Below are positions 36,021 through 44,134 of a stretch of DNA of 64,000 bases, piece after piece. Position numbers and translations under genes: made by a program. The notes under the pieces were generated by a model, which was not told the DNA's origin, did no database searches, and saw only the letters and a list, made by a program, of their open reading frames with translations. Position 1 is the stretch's first letter. Each line of letters opens with the position of its first letter. Origin of the DNA: Sphingomonas sp. GTDB taxonomy: Bacteria > Pseudomonadota > Alphaproteobacteria > Sphingomonadales > Sphingomonadaceae. The stretch is from assembly GCF_030145815.1 (NCBI RefSeq), contig NZ_JAIXHL010000014.1, positions 1-64,000 on the forward strand, given 5' to 3'.

Positions 36021-36520
36021 CCGCCCCAACCCAGCCCGTCGGCATCGGGATCGGTCAACGTGATCACCCGCCGCGCTGCGCGGCGGGCAAAGGCGAGCGT
36101 GCATTTGCGCCGCGTCGCGCTCGCCAGCGGCACGGTCCGCGCCTCACGCACGATCGCCGCGTCATAGCGGTCGGCGACGATAATCCCGGCACGTTCGGGC
36201 AGGAAATCGGGGCGTTCCAGCGGGGACAGGTCGAACCCCTGCGGCACCGCCCAGAAATAGCGGTCGCAATGCGCGAGATAATCGGTCCACTTGCCATCGC
36301 CAATCAGGTCCGCGCGCGAGACCTTGACCTCCACGATCACGATCTCGCCGCGGACATTGAGCGCCATCAGGTCAGCCCGGCGGCCATCGCCCAGCGGTAC
36401 CTCCGCCATCGCCACCGTTTCGTGGCGCAGCAACATCCGGCACACGCCGCGCGTGACATCGGCGGCGATCAGCGGATCGGAGTCGGCAACGGAAATGGCC
36501 GGGGAGGGGTTCGAAACCAT
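36017..36520 (-). CDS. mmcB: MmcB-family DNA repair protein
   Basis: A 167-aa protein of the MmcB family, which in Caulobacter is part of the DNA-damage response to mitomycin C. The core reads VRGEIVIVEVKVSRADLIGDGKWTDY followed by CDRYFWAVPQGFD and ERAGIIVADRYDA, a restriction-endonuclease-like fold with the E-x-K of a nuclease (VEVK). No LexA box was searched for in detail upstream. Confidence 0.87.
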   Translation of the reverse strand: MVSNPSPAISVADSDPLIAADVTRGVCRMLLRHETVAMAEVPLGDGRRADLMALNVRGEIVIVEVKVSRADLIGDGKWTDYLAHCDRYFWAVPQGFDLSPLERPDFLPERAGIIVADRYDAAIVREARTVPLASATRRKCTLAFARRAARRVITLTDPDADGLGWGG

Positions 36521-36571
36521 CCCCGGCCCTTAGAACATTTGACGAACGAACGAAAACCCGTCCGCCACGTC

Positions 36572-37207
36572 TCAACGATAGAAGATGTGGTTGCCGACGC
36601 TACCCACGCGCGCCCGGCGCCAGCCGGGCGAGACATAGCGGGCGTGAAAGAACAGCGCATTCGACACGCGGCTGTCCCACGCATCGTCGCGCGCGACCTG
36701 CGCCACGGCGAGCGCGGTCTTCCACGCGCGGGCGCTCGCCGGCGGCTGCGGCAGACGGCCGTTGCGCACGAACGAGAATTGCCCGCGCTGGGTCAGCACG
36801 CCGCACACCGATGCGGGGAAGCGGCCGGACTTGGCGCGGTTGAGGATCACTTCGGCGACCGCGAGCTGGCCTTCGAGCGGCTCGCCCTTGGATTCATAAT
36901 AGACGCCGATCGCCAGACAGTTGTGCCCGGCATCGTCTGCAATCGCGTCCTGCGCCGCGACCGCAGCGGCCAGCGTCGCATAGGTGGCGGAGTCGGATTC
37001 GGAGTCTTCGGTGATGGCGGCGTCGTCGGCGTCGAGCGCAGCGAGCGATTCGCCCATCGTGGGAACCTGTTCAGCCGCAGCTTCGTTGATCGCCTGAACC
37101 GGGGTCTTTTCGGCCTCTCCGGCAACACCCGGGGCCGTTGCACCAATGCCCGCGGCAAAGGTGAGGGTCGTGGCCGCGATAATCGCAGCCCGGAACGAAA
37201 AAGACAT
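36572..37207 (-). CDS. Cell wall hydrolase, SleB family
   Basis: A 211-aa exported protein. After a signal peptide (about 1-30) and an acidic linker (about 35-90) comes a SleB-type hydrolase domain (about 94-211): CLAIGVYYESKGEPLEGQLAVAEVILNR, SGRFPASVCGVLTQRGQFSF, and FFHARYVSPGW. The Glu in YESKGE is the expected catalytic residue. It is probably a murein lytic enzyme of the periplasm. Confidence 0.88.
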   Translation of the reverse strand: MSFSFRAAIIAATTLTFAAGIGATAPGVAGEAEKTPVQAINEAAAEQVPTMGESLAALDADDAAITEDSESDSATYATLAAAVAAQDAIADDAGHNCLAIGVYYESKGEPLEGQLAVAEVILNRAKSGRFPASVCGVLTQRGQFSFVRNGRLPQPPASARAWKTALAVAQVARDDAWDSRVSNALFFHARYVSPGWRRARVGSVGNHIFYR

Positions 37208-37369
37208 TCAACTTCGATACTATGCGGTTGGTGCGCGATCGTGTCTCTCAAGGTGCGAATGCACGGACCGATCGGGCTTGCCCCCCGACTGCGTAACCAC
37301 CGGCCTCTGACCCCGACGGCACAACGCTATTAAATCGTCGCGCGCCCCTGCCGACATTGTTGCGGTGCG

Positions 37370-37711
37370 TCAACCACCGATAATCGTTTCAGCGGCGAAC
37401 CGTTCTGCCGCTGCGATATCCAGTTCGACCACCCACAGATCTGGATCGCGACTACGCCGCCGCTGCCAGTAATCGGCGACCGCGCCCGGATCTTCGAACG
37501 TCGATGGTCCGCTCGGCAGCAGTGCCGACTGCCCATCCGGCCCAATCCCCCGCTCGAAAAAGCGCGGATTCTCTCCCCGTTCCAGCGCCAGGATCAGGAT
37601 CGCGCCCGCCTCGGCATGGCCCTTGGCCAGCACCATGGCGCTGCCACCCTCGGCATTGACGCGGCGGACCAGCGCGTTGACGACCAGCCCGCTCGCCAGC
37701 CGCGGCGTCAC
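37370..37711 (-). CDS. DUF1491 protein
   Basis: A 113-aa DUF1491 protein, a family confined mainly to alphaproteobacteria: RLASGLVVNALVRRVNAEGG, AGAILILALERGENPRFFERG and the end DPDLWVVELDIAAAERFAAE. Function unknown. GTG start at 37711 overlaps the thioesterase stop by four bases (GTGA). It closes the hpf-ptsN-thioesterase-DUF1491 unit. The 158 nt that separate it from the SleB gene show no clear hairpin. Confidence 0.85.
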   Translation of the reverse strand: MTPRLASGLVVNALVRRVNAEGGSAMVLAKGHAEAGAILILALERGENPRFFERGIGPDGQSALLPSGPSTFEDPGAVADYWQRRRSRDPDLWVVELDIAAAERFAAETIIGG

Positions 37712-38184
37712 GGCGCGACGCGATAACCGGGCAGCCCGGCCAGCGCGATCCGCGATTTCATGAAGGTGCCGGTCCCGCGCGCCGCCTCTTCGCCCGTGGC
37801 ATCGATCAGCCGCGCTTCGGCCACGAACACGCGCCGCTGCCCGCTGACCCAGCGTCCCTCGGCGGTAACGGGTCCCGGCCCCAGCGGCTTGGTGAAGAGC
37901 AGGTTGAACGCCGTGGTCAGCAGGAACCGGTCGGTCACCAGGCTGTTGGCCGCGTAGAACGCCGCGTCGTCGAGCATCTTGAAATAGCTCGTCCCATGCG
38001 CCGCGCCGCCGGCATGGAAATGGCGCTGGTCGATGGTGAAGTGGATCCGCGCGACCCCAGCTTGGGCAATCTCCAGTCGCGAGTCGAACAGCTGATTGAT
38101 CGGCGCGGCGGCATAGAGCGATTCGAGCGCACGGTGATGCGCCGCCGCGCCGAACGCCGGAGTGGCGTCAGGCGGCAGCGTCAC
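37708..38184 (-). CDS. PaaI-family hotdog thioesterase
   Basis: A 158-aa hotdog protein: HFHAGGAAHGTSYFKMLDDAAFYAAN is the central helix with the conserved HAG/HG, and FLLTTAFNLLFTKPL the strand that follows. It is expected to hydrolyse an acyl-CoA; the substrate is unknown. GTG at 38184 overlaps the ptsN end by 17 nt. It is the third hotdog gene in the window. Confidence 0.8.
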   Translation of the reverse strand: MTLPPDATPAFGAAAHHRALESLYAAAPINQLFDSRLEIAQAGVARIHFTIDQRHFHAGGAAHGTSYFKMLDDAAFYAANSLVTDRFLLTTAFNLLFTKPLGPGPVTAEGRWVSGQRRVFVAEARLIDATGEEAARGTGTFMKSRIALAGLPGYRVAP

Positions 38185-38638
38185 GCGCTTCGGTCCCGGC
38201 GAGCAGGGCGTAGATCGCGTCGGCCGACCCCGCCCCGCGCAACTTGGCGGTAAAGCCACGGTCGCGCAGCCGCCGCGAAACGCGCGCCAGCGCCTTCAGA
38301 TGATCCGCCCCGGCATTGACCGGGGACAACAGCATGAACACCAGATCGACCGGACTGTCATCGACCGCCCCGAAATCCATCGGCCTGTCGAGCCGCACCA
38401 TCACCCCGCGCACGGCATCCAGTCCCTCGATCCGCCCGTGCGGGATCGCGATTCCGCCACCAAATCCAGTGGTGCCAAGCTTTTCGCGCGCGGCAAGTGC
38501 GGTGGCGACGGTCGCGGCGTCCAGGCCATAGACCCGCGCCGCGACGTCGGCGAGCAGCGCGAAGAGCTTCTTCGTGCTGCCCGCCGTCACGCCCGAGACC
38601 ACCGCCTCGGGCGTCACCAGATCCGTCAGATCAAGCAT
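38168..38638 (-). CDS. ptsN: PTS IIA-like nitrogen-regulatory protein
   Basis: EIIA-Ntr of the nitrogen phosphotransferase system, a regulator of potassium, nitrogen and stress functions. The 156-aa protein has the phosphorylated His at 67 (GIAIPHGR) with FGGG before it. It lies 8 nt after hpf, the usual neighbour. No rpoN gene, the third usual neighbour, is in the window. Confidence 0.93.
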   Translation of the reverse strand: MLDLTDLVTPEAVVSGVTAGSTKKLFALLADVAARVYGLDAATVATALAAREKLGTTGFGGGIAIPHGRIEGLDAVRGVMVRLDRPMDFGAVDDSPVDLVFMLLSPVNAGADHLKALARVSRRLRDRGFTAKLRGAGSADAIYALLAGTEARDAAA

Positions 38639-38646
38639 CAGGTGGA

Positions 38647-39222
38647 TCAGGCCGCCCGGTTGGGTTCGACCCAGCCGATCGTGCCGTCGGTGCGGCGATA
38701 GACCATGTTGTAGGCGCCCGTTCCCGTATTCTTGAACAGCAGCGCATTGGTGTTGCGCAGGTCGAGCATCATCACCGCATCGGACACGCTGGCGTCCGGC
38801 ACGTCGACGCGGGTTTCCGCGATGATCGCCGGCGCATCGGCGACCTCTTCGGTCTCCTCCACCTGGAACACGGTATAGCCAGCGTCGAAATCGGCCATCA
38901 TCGCCTGCTGCTGACCGTTATTGCGGTCCTTCAGGCGGCGCATGTAGCGGCGCAGCTGCTTCTCGATCTTGTCGGCGGCGCCGTCGAACGCAAGATGCGC
39001 CTCGGACGGGGCCGAATGCGACCCCTTGAGCACCAGCCCCTGCATCACGTGCGCCACGATGTCGCAGGTAAAGCCATGGTCGTGCGGACCCTTGCCGAAC
39101 GTCACCTGCGCCGAGATGGCACGGGCGAAATACTTTTCGGCGATACCCTGCAGCCGGTCGTCCACGTGCTGGCGCAGTGCTTCGCCCGTGTCTACCTGAT
39201 GACCAGAAACGCGGATATCCAT
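38647..39222 (-). CDS. hpf: Long-form ribosome hibernation-promoting factor
   Basis: A 191-aa long HPF that dimerises 70S ribosomes in stationary phase. The N-terminal domain (about 1-105) begins DIRVSGHQVDTGEALRQHV, and the conserved basic RRYMRRLKDR (about 91-100) contacts rRNA. The C-terminal dimerisation domain (about 135-191) has NALLFKNTGTGAYNMVYRR. A GGAGG lies five bases ahead of the ATG, and a predicted promoter is at 39249-39277. Confidence 0.93.
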   Translation of the reverse strand: MDIRVSGHQVDTGEALRQHVDDRLQGIAEKYFARAISAQVTFGKGPHDHGFTCDIVAHVMQGLVLKGSHSAPSEAHLAFDGAADKIEKQLRRYMRRLKDRNNGQQQAMMADFDAGYTVFQVEETEEVADAPAIIAETRVDVPDASVSDAVMMLDLRNTNALLFKNTGTGAYNMVYRRTDGTIGWVEPNRAA

Positions 39223-39248
39223 ATCGTCCTCCGTCTAAACAAGAGGAG

Positions 39249-39277
39249 CACCTAGGAATGGGGGGCGACAGCGTCAA
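39249..39277 (-). promoter_or_regulatory. Predicted promoter of hpf-ptsN
   Basis: TTGACG (39277-39272), 17 bases, TAGGTG (39254-39249) on the minus strand. The -35 is near consensus and overlaps the dnaQ stop. The start would be near 39242, about 20 nt before the hpf ATG, so hpf has a short leader and can be expressed apart from dnaQ. Confidence 0.55.
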
Positions 39278-39966
39278 CCGGACGCCGGAACTCCCCAGAC
39301 AGGGTCCTCGAACCCGGCCATAAACGCCGAATGGCGCGCCAGTTCCTCTGCGCTCGGCGTAAAAATGCGCGCCGGGCGTATATTGCTCTTAGTCGAAGCG
39401 ACGGTGATCCGGTCGGGCCCGGTAGTTTCACCCACCGCCAGCCCCAGCGCGATCTGCCGCCCGCCGGTCAGTTCGATGAACACCTGCGCCAGCAATTGCG
39501 CGTCGAGCAGCGCGCCGTGCAGCTCGCGCGCCGACAGGTCGACGCCATAGCGCACGCACAGCGCGTCGAGCGTATGCTTGGCCCCGGGATGTTTGGCGCG
39601 CGCGATCTGGAGCGTGTCGACGATGCGGTCGACCGGTAACATCGCGCGGCCGCACGCCTTCAGCTCACCGTTCATGAAGCCAAGGTCGAACATCGCATTG
39701 TGCGCGATCAGCGGACAATCGCCCAGAAACTCGATCAGCTCGTCGCAAATCTCGTGAAAGCGCGGCTTGTCGGCCAGGAACGCCTCCGAAAGGCCATGCA
39801 CCGCGAACGCCTCGACCGGCATGTCGCGGTCGGGGTTCACGTAACGGTGGAAATGTCGCCCGGTCGGTACGCGGTTGATCAGCTCGACACAGCCAATCTC
39901 CACCAGCCGGTGCCCGGCACTGTAGCTCAGGCCGGTTGTTTCGGTGTCGAACACGATTTCGCGCAT
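39274..39966 (-). CDS. dnaQ: DNA polymerase III epsilon subunit
   Basis: The 3'-5' proofreading exonuclease of the replicase. In the 230-aa protein Exo I is FDTETTGL (6-13), Exo II is LIAHNAMFDLGFMN, and Exo III HxxxxD is HGALLDAQLLAQVFIELTGG. ATG 39966 starts directly at the exonuclease domain; an upstream in-frame start at 40017 would add a basic tail inside coaE. It follows coaE by 7 nt in the ppsR-maf-aroE-coaE-dnaQ cluster. Confidence 0.95.
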   Translation of the reverse strand: MREIVFDTETTGLSYSAGHRLVEIGCVELINRVPTGRHFHRYVNPDRDMPVEAFAVHGLSEAFLADKPRFHEICDELIEFLGDCPLIAHNAMFDLGFMNGELKACGRAMLPVDRIVDTLQIARAKHPGAKHTLDALCVRYGVDLSARELHGALLDAQLLAQVFIELTGGRQIALGLAVGETTGPDRITVASTKSNIRPARIFTPSAEELARHSAFMAGFEDPVWGVPASG

Positions 39967-39973
39967 GCCCTGC

Positions 39974-40570
39974 TTATCCGCCCGTTTGGCCCGTGAGGCA
40001 AGCGATGACCGCCGCAACTTCGGCGCGCGTCGCCTCTTTCGTCGTGCCGGTATCGATCACGAAATCCGCCCGCGCGCGCTTCTCCGCATCGGGCATCTGC
40101 CGCGCCAGGATCGACTCGAACCGCTCGACCGTCATGCCCGGCCGCGCCAGCACCCGCGCGCGTTGGACCTCTGCCGGAGCCGACACGACGACGATCTTGT
40201 CCACCTGCCGCCACCCACCGGCCTCGAACAGCAACGGCACGTCGAGCAACACCAGCGGCTTGTCGGCATTGGCCTTGAGAAATTCATTGCGGGCATGGGC
40301 GACGGCGGGGTGGACGATCCCCTCCAGCCGCTTGAATGCCTCCGGATTGCCGAACACCGCCTCGCCGAGGAGCGTGCGATCCACCCCCAATTCGGTCGTC
40401 GTATCCGGAAACTCGGCCTCGATCGCCGCGACTAGCGCGCCGCCCGGCCCCTGCAGCCGGTGTACCTCCGCATCGGCGTCGAACACCGGCACCCCCGCCT
40501 CGGCAAACATCGCCGCGACGGTCGACTTGCCCATCCCGATCGAACCGGTGAGGCCAAGGACGAGGCTCAT
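39974..40570 (-). CDS. coaE: Dephospho-CoA kinase
   Basis: CoaE makes CoA by phosphorylating the ribose 3'-OH of dephospho-CoA. The 198-aa protein has the P-loop GLTGSIGMGKST (6-17), the DAD motif at 31-33, and the LVLLDVPLLFE segment with the catalytic region. ATG overlaps the aroE stop by four bases. Confidence 0.96.
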   Translation of the reverse strand: MSLVLGLTGSIGMGKSTVAAMFAEAGVPVFDADAEVHRLQGPGGALVAAIEAEFPDTTTELGVDRTLLGEAVFGNPEAFKRLEGIVHPAVAHARNEFLKANADKPLVLLDVPLLFEAGGWRQVDKIVVVSAPAEVQRARVLARPGMTVERFESILARQMPDAEKRARADFVIDTGTTKEATRAEVAAVIACLTGQTGG

Positions 40571-41379
40571 TTCAGTAGCAGCGCCCGCAACTCCGCATCA
40601 TGCTCGCGCGGCGCCGCCTTGCCGAAGAACAGCTCGAACGCCAGCGCCGCCTGGCCGATCAGCATTTCCAGCCCGTCAACCGTCTCCAGCCCGCGCGCCC
40701 GTGCCGCCGCCAGCAACCCGGTCTCGAGCGGCGCATAGACCGCGTCATAGACCAGCGCGTCTTCAGGCAGGTTCGACAGGTCGAGGTCGAGCGGTGGCTG
40801 GCCGAGCATCCCTAACGCGCTGGCATTGACCAGCAACGCCACCGGAGGCAGCGGCGCATCGAGTGCTACCACATCGCCCTTGAGCCCGAACGTCGCGAGA
40901 AGCCCCATCGCCTTCAACGGGGACCGGTTGAGGATCGTGACATGCCCGACCCCCGCCCGTGCCAGCGCGAACAGGATCGCGCGCGCCGCACCGCCCGCAC
41001 CCACCACCGCGACCGGCGCACCCTCCAGATCGAACTCGGCAATCGGAGCGTAGAAGCCCGCGGCGTCGGTATTGGTCCCGATCACGCTCCCATCCGGCTG
41101 CCGCAAAATCGTGTTCATCGCACCGATCGTGTCACGGACCCCACCCGGATCATCAACAAGATCCATCACGGCGATCTTGTGGGGCAGCGTGACATTGCAA
41201 CCGCGCCAGTCAGCATCAGCGCAAGCACCGGCTATGTAATCTACCAGCTCGTCCGGCGGGACGTGGAAAGCGCGATAATCGCCCGGAATCCCAAGTTTAG
41301 AGAGCCAGAACTTGTGGATCAGCGGCGACTTGGATTGCGCGATGGGATCGCCGATGACTTCGGCAAAGGGAGTGGTCAT
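40567..41379 (-). CDS. aroE: Shikimate 5-dehydrogenase
   Basis: AroE reduces 3-dehydroshikimate with NADPH in aromatic amino acid synthesis. The 270-aa protein has the shikimate-binding SKSPLIH (16-22), the catalytic Lys 68 (NVTLPHK), IGTNTDAAGFYAP and the nucleotide motif VVGAGGAARA. ATG 41379 gives the family N-terminus; the stop of maf overlaps it by four bases. Confidence 0.96.
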   Translation of the reverse strand: MTTPFAEVIGDPIAQSKSPLIHKFWLSKLGIPGDYRAFHVPPDELVDYIAGACADADWRGCNVTLPHKIAVMDLVDDPGGVRDTIGAMNTILRQPDGSVIGTNTDAAGFYAPIAEFDLEGAPVAVVGAGGAARAILFALARAGVGHVTILNRSPLKAMGLLATFGLKGDVVALDAPLPPVALLVNASALGMLGQPPLDLDLSNLPEDALVYDAVYAPLETGLLAAARARGLETVDGLEMLIGQAALAFELFFGKAAPREHDAELRALLLK

Positions 41380-41963
41380 GACGTCAACTGGCCTCTGGTC
41401 CGCAGATAATCGAGGATGTTGAGCAACGGCATCCCCAGGATCGTATAATGGCTGCCCTCTATCCGGCTGAACAGCTGCACCCCCGGCCCCTCGACCCGGT
41501 AGCAACCGACACAGCCTGAAATCGCCGGCCATTCGGCGTCGAGATACTCCGCGATGAAGGCGTCCGACATCGGCCGTACCCATAATCGCGCCCGGTCGAC
41601 ATGCCGCCACACGGCGCGGCCATTCTCGGCAACTACCGCCGCGCTGTAGAGGTCATGGCGCTTGCCCGACAGCATCCGAAGGTGCTTCTCGGCATCCGCG
41701 CGGTCGACCGGCTTGTCGAGCAACGTCCCGTCCTCGATCGCTACGACCGAGTCCCCACCGAGCACCAGCGTGCCCGGCACCCGCTGACTGACCTTGAGCG
41801 CCTTCATCTCCGCGAGCGCATCGGCCAAGTCGCGCGGCGCAACTTCGCCCATCGCGGCTTTGACCGCATCCTCGTCGACCAATGCCGGCAGCGCCTCATG
41901 CGCCACACCCGCCGCCGTCAGCATCGCGCGCCGCGACGCACTGGTTGATGCCAGCACGATCAT
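41376..41963 (-). CDS. maf: Maf-family nucleotide pyrophosphatase
   Basis: A 195-aa Maf protein that hydrolyses modified or non-canonical nucleoside triphosphates. It begins LASTSASRRAMLTAAG, has LGGDSVVAIEDGTLLDKP and LRMLSGKRHDLYSA. The ISGCVGCYRVEGPG segment near residue 150 is where Maf sub-families differ; the YceF type, which acts on 7-methyl-GTP, is most likely but not certain. Coupled to aroE and ppsR by four-base overlaps. Confidence 0.92.
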   Translation of the reverse strand: MIVLASTSASRRAMLTAAGVAHEALPALVDEDAVKAAMGEVAPRDLADALAEMKALKVSQRVPGTLVLGGDSVVAIEDGTLLDKPVDRADAEKHLRMLSGKRHDLYSAAVVAENGRAVWRHVDRARLWVRPMSDAFIAEYLDAEWPAISGCVGCYRVEGPGVQLFSRIEGSHYTILGMPLLNILDYLRTRGQLTS

Positions 41964-42781
41964 GCGCGGCCTCCCGCGGTCACCCGCTCATTCGCCATGG
42001 TGATGATCGCTGCTGCCGTTTCCTCGATCGACCGCCGCGTCACATCGATGACCGGCCAGCCATTGTCGGCGAACATGCGCCGGGCATAGGCGACCTCCTT
42101 CTGCACCGCCTCCTGCTCGACATAGCTGGTCTCGTCCTGCTGGTTGAGTGCGAGCAGGCGGTTGCGCCGTACCTGGATCAGTCGCTCGGGACTGGTGGTC
42201 AGACCGACGACCATCGGATTTTTCAGCGAAAACAGCAGTTCGGGTGGCGGCGATTGCGGCACGATCGGGATATTGGCGACCTTGAACCCGCGATTGGCGA
42301 GGTAGATCGATGTCGGCGTCTTCGACGTGCGCGACACCCCGGCGAGCACGATGTCCGCCTCCTCCCAATTCTCCCAATTGACGCCATCGTCATGCGCGAT
42401 GGTGAACTGGATCGCATCGACGCGCGCGAAATAGGCAGCGTCGAGCATATGCTGCCGCCCCGGCCGCGCCTTCATCTCCTGTCCCAGCAGATTGGACAGC
42501 GCATGATTGACCGGATCGAGCGGCGCCACGGCGGGCAGCCCGATCGCGCGGCACCGCGTCTCGAGCTGACGGCGGATCTCCGGGTTCACCAGCGTGAAGA
42601 TCACCAGCCCTGGATTCTGCGCGATCTCCGCCAGGATCCGCTCGAGATGCGTCTCGCTACGCACCATCGGCCAGAAATGGCGCAGCACCTCGACATCGTC
42701 GAACTGCGCGAGCGCCGCCTTTGCGATATTCTCCAGCGTCTCGCCGGTGGAATCGGAGAGCAGATGCAGGTGCAGTTTCAC
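41960..42781 (-). CDS. ppsR: PEP synthase regulatory protein PpsR (DUF299)
   Basis: A bifunctional kinase/pyrophosphorylase that regulates phosphoenolpyruvate synthase or pyruvate phosphate dikinase. The 273-aa protein starts KLHLHLLSDSTGETLENIAKA, and the P-loop-like GVSRTSKTPTS is at 148-158. GTG at 42781 gives this N-terminus; the frame stays open into the origin but that part has no family match. In alphaproteobacteria this gene (Rickettsia RP001 homologue) borders the replication origin, opposite hemE, as here. Confidence 0.94.
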   Translation of the reverse strand: MKLHLHLLSDSTGETLENIAKAALAQFDDVEVLRHFWPMVRSETHLERILAEIAQNPGLVIFTLVNPEIRRQLETRCRAIGLPAVAPLDPVNHALSNLLGQEMKARPGRQHMLDAAYFARVDAIQFTIAHDDGVNWENWEEADIVLAGVSRTSKTPTSIYLANRGFKVANIPIVPQSPPPELLFSLKNPMVVGLTTSPERLIQVRRNRLLALNQQDETSYVEQEAVQKEVAYARRMFADNGWPVIDVTRRSIEETAAAIITMANERVTAGGRA

Positions 42782-42807
42782 CTGAAAATCGCCTGTCTGG
42801 ACAGTTC

Positions 42808-42816
42808 TGTGGAAAA
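42808..42816 (-). promoter_or_regulatory. DnaA box (TTTTCCACA)
   Basis: The minus strand reads TTTTCCACA, a full match to TTWTNCACA. It is the leftmost consensus box of the putative origin. Confidence 0.7.
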
Positions 42817-42930
42817 CATGGGGGAAATCGCTAGCGCAACGCGCCGGACCCGCCAAGCGGGGGACTCTGTCCACGCTCCGGGTCATTCGTCCACAACCGC
42901 GCCCACAGCGACGCGATCCGCTCCACAGCC

Positions 42931-42939
42931 TGTGGATAA
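42931..42939 (-). promoter_or_regulatory. DnaA box (TTATCCACA)
   Basis: The minus strand reads TTATCCACA, the strongest DnaA-binding 9-mer. It is followed at once by TGTGGACGG (42940-42948), a weaker box in the same direction. Confidence 0.8.
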
Positions 42940-43102
42940 TGTGGACGGTTGAATCGAATCGCGGCGGAATCGCGGGACTCCGCGCCGTCAATCTGTTGGC
43001 AGAATGGGGACGAACGCTTAAGCCCCAGCATCCACGCACCAACACACAACTACATCTTTCTAAGATTCTTCTTCTTATTTTTGTTGAGAGACGGGCGACC
43101 CT

Positions 43103-44134
43103 GTGACTGCGAAAAAACTGCTCCGAGTGCTGTCAGGGGAACGCGTCGATGCCCCGCCGATGTGGCTGATGCGTCAGGCGGGTCGCTATCTCCCCGAATA
43201 TCGCGCACTCCGCGCCGAGAAGGGCGGGTTTCTCGAGTTGGTCAACGACAGCGACGCCGCGGCCGAAGTCACGCTCCAGCCGATCCGCCGCTTCGGCTTC
43301 GATGGCGCCATCCTGTTCTCCGACATCCTCGTCGTTCCGCACGCGCTCGGCCAGGACCTGTGGTTCGAAGCCGGGGAGGGACCGCGCCTTGCCCCCAAGC
43401 TGGTCGATACCGCGCTGGAAAGCCTTACAGCTGCCCCACAGCGGCTCGACCCGGTCTATGGCACCGTCACCCGTGTCGCCGCTGCGTTGCCGCCTGACGT
43501 GACGTTTCTGGGCTTTGCAGGAAGTCCCTGGACCAACGCGACGTACATGGTCGCGGGGCAGGGGAGCCGCGACCAGAGCGAGACGCGCCGCATGGCCTAT
43601 ACCGACCCGGCGGCGTTTCAGGCGATCATCGATGCCATCGTCGCGATGACCATCGACTATCTCGCCAAGCAGATCGAAGCGGGGGGGGAGGCGGTGCAGC
43701 TGTTCGACAGCTGGGCCGGATCGCTCAGCCCTGCGCAATTCGAACGCTGGGTGATCGCTCCCAATGCCGCAATCGTCGCCGGGCTGCGCTCACGTTGCCC
43801 GAATGCGAAAATTATCGGTTTCCCGAAGGGCGCCGGCGGCAAGCTCGCCGCCTATGCCCGGGAGACTGGCGTAGACGCGATCGGCCTCGACGAAACCGTC
43901 GATCCCGCTTGGGCGCACCGGGAGCTCCCCGCCGGCATGCCGGTTCAGGGCAATCTCGACCCGCTCGCGCTGATCGCGGGCGGGGAGGAGCTCAAGGCAG
44001 CGGCAACCCGCGTGGTTGATGCCCTGCGCGACCGCCCCCATATCTTCAATCTGGGCCACGGCATTCAACAGGACACGCCGATCGGCCATGTCGAACAGCT
44101 GATCGCGATCGTTCGGGGGACAGCACCAGCATGA
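43103..44134 (+). CDS. hemE: Uroporphyrinogen decarboxylase
   Basis: HemE removes four carboxyl groups from uroporphyrinogen III. The 343-aa protein has the N-terminal PPMWLMRQAGRYLPEYR (12-31) with the substrate-binding Arg pair, ILFSDILVVPHALG with catalytic Asp, FAGSPWTNATYM, and GHGIQQDTP near the end. It starts at GTG 43103, has only a weak ribosome-binding site, and borders the probable origin. Its stop overlaps the hemJ ATG. Confidence 0.96.
   Translation: MTAKKLLRVLSGERVDAPPMWLMRQAGRYLPEYRALRAEKGGFLELVNDSDAAAEVTLQPIRRFGFDGAILFSDILVVPHALGQDLWFEAGEGPRLAPKLVDTALESLTAAPQRLDPVYGTVTRVAAALPPDVTFLGFAGSPWTNATYMVAGQGSRDQSETRRMAYTDPAAFQAIIDAIVAMTIDYLAKQIEAGGEAVQLFDSWAGSLSPAQFERWVIAPNAAIVAGLRSRCPNAKIIGFPKGAGGKLAAYARETGVDAIGLDETVDPAWAHRELPAGMPVQGNLDPLALIAGGEELKAAATRVVDALRDRPHIFNLGHGIQQDTPIGHVEQLIAIVRGTAPA

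Larger units (their letters stand above)
42782..43102. other. oriC: Probable chromosomal replication origin (oriC)
   Basis: The 321-bp space between ppsR and hemE, the place of the origin in Caulobacter and many alphaproteobacteria. It holds two DnaA boxes that match TTWTNCACA (42808-42816 and 42931-42939), weaker TCCACA-type boxes (for example 42887-42895), six GANTC sites (42863, 42951, 42956, 42967, 42976 and 43064), and an AT-rich, pyrimidine-rich tract at 43050-43087 that could be the unwinding element. Functional proof is not available from the sequence. Confidence 0.8.

Noticed and set aside
43005-43030. CtrA-type site in the origin
   Set aside because: Only one TTAA half-site (CTTAAG) was found; no TTAA-N7-TTAA pair.
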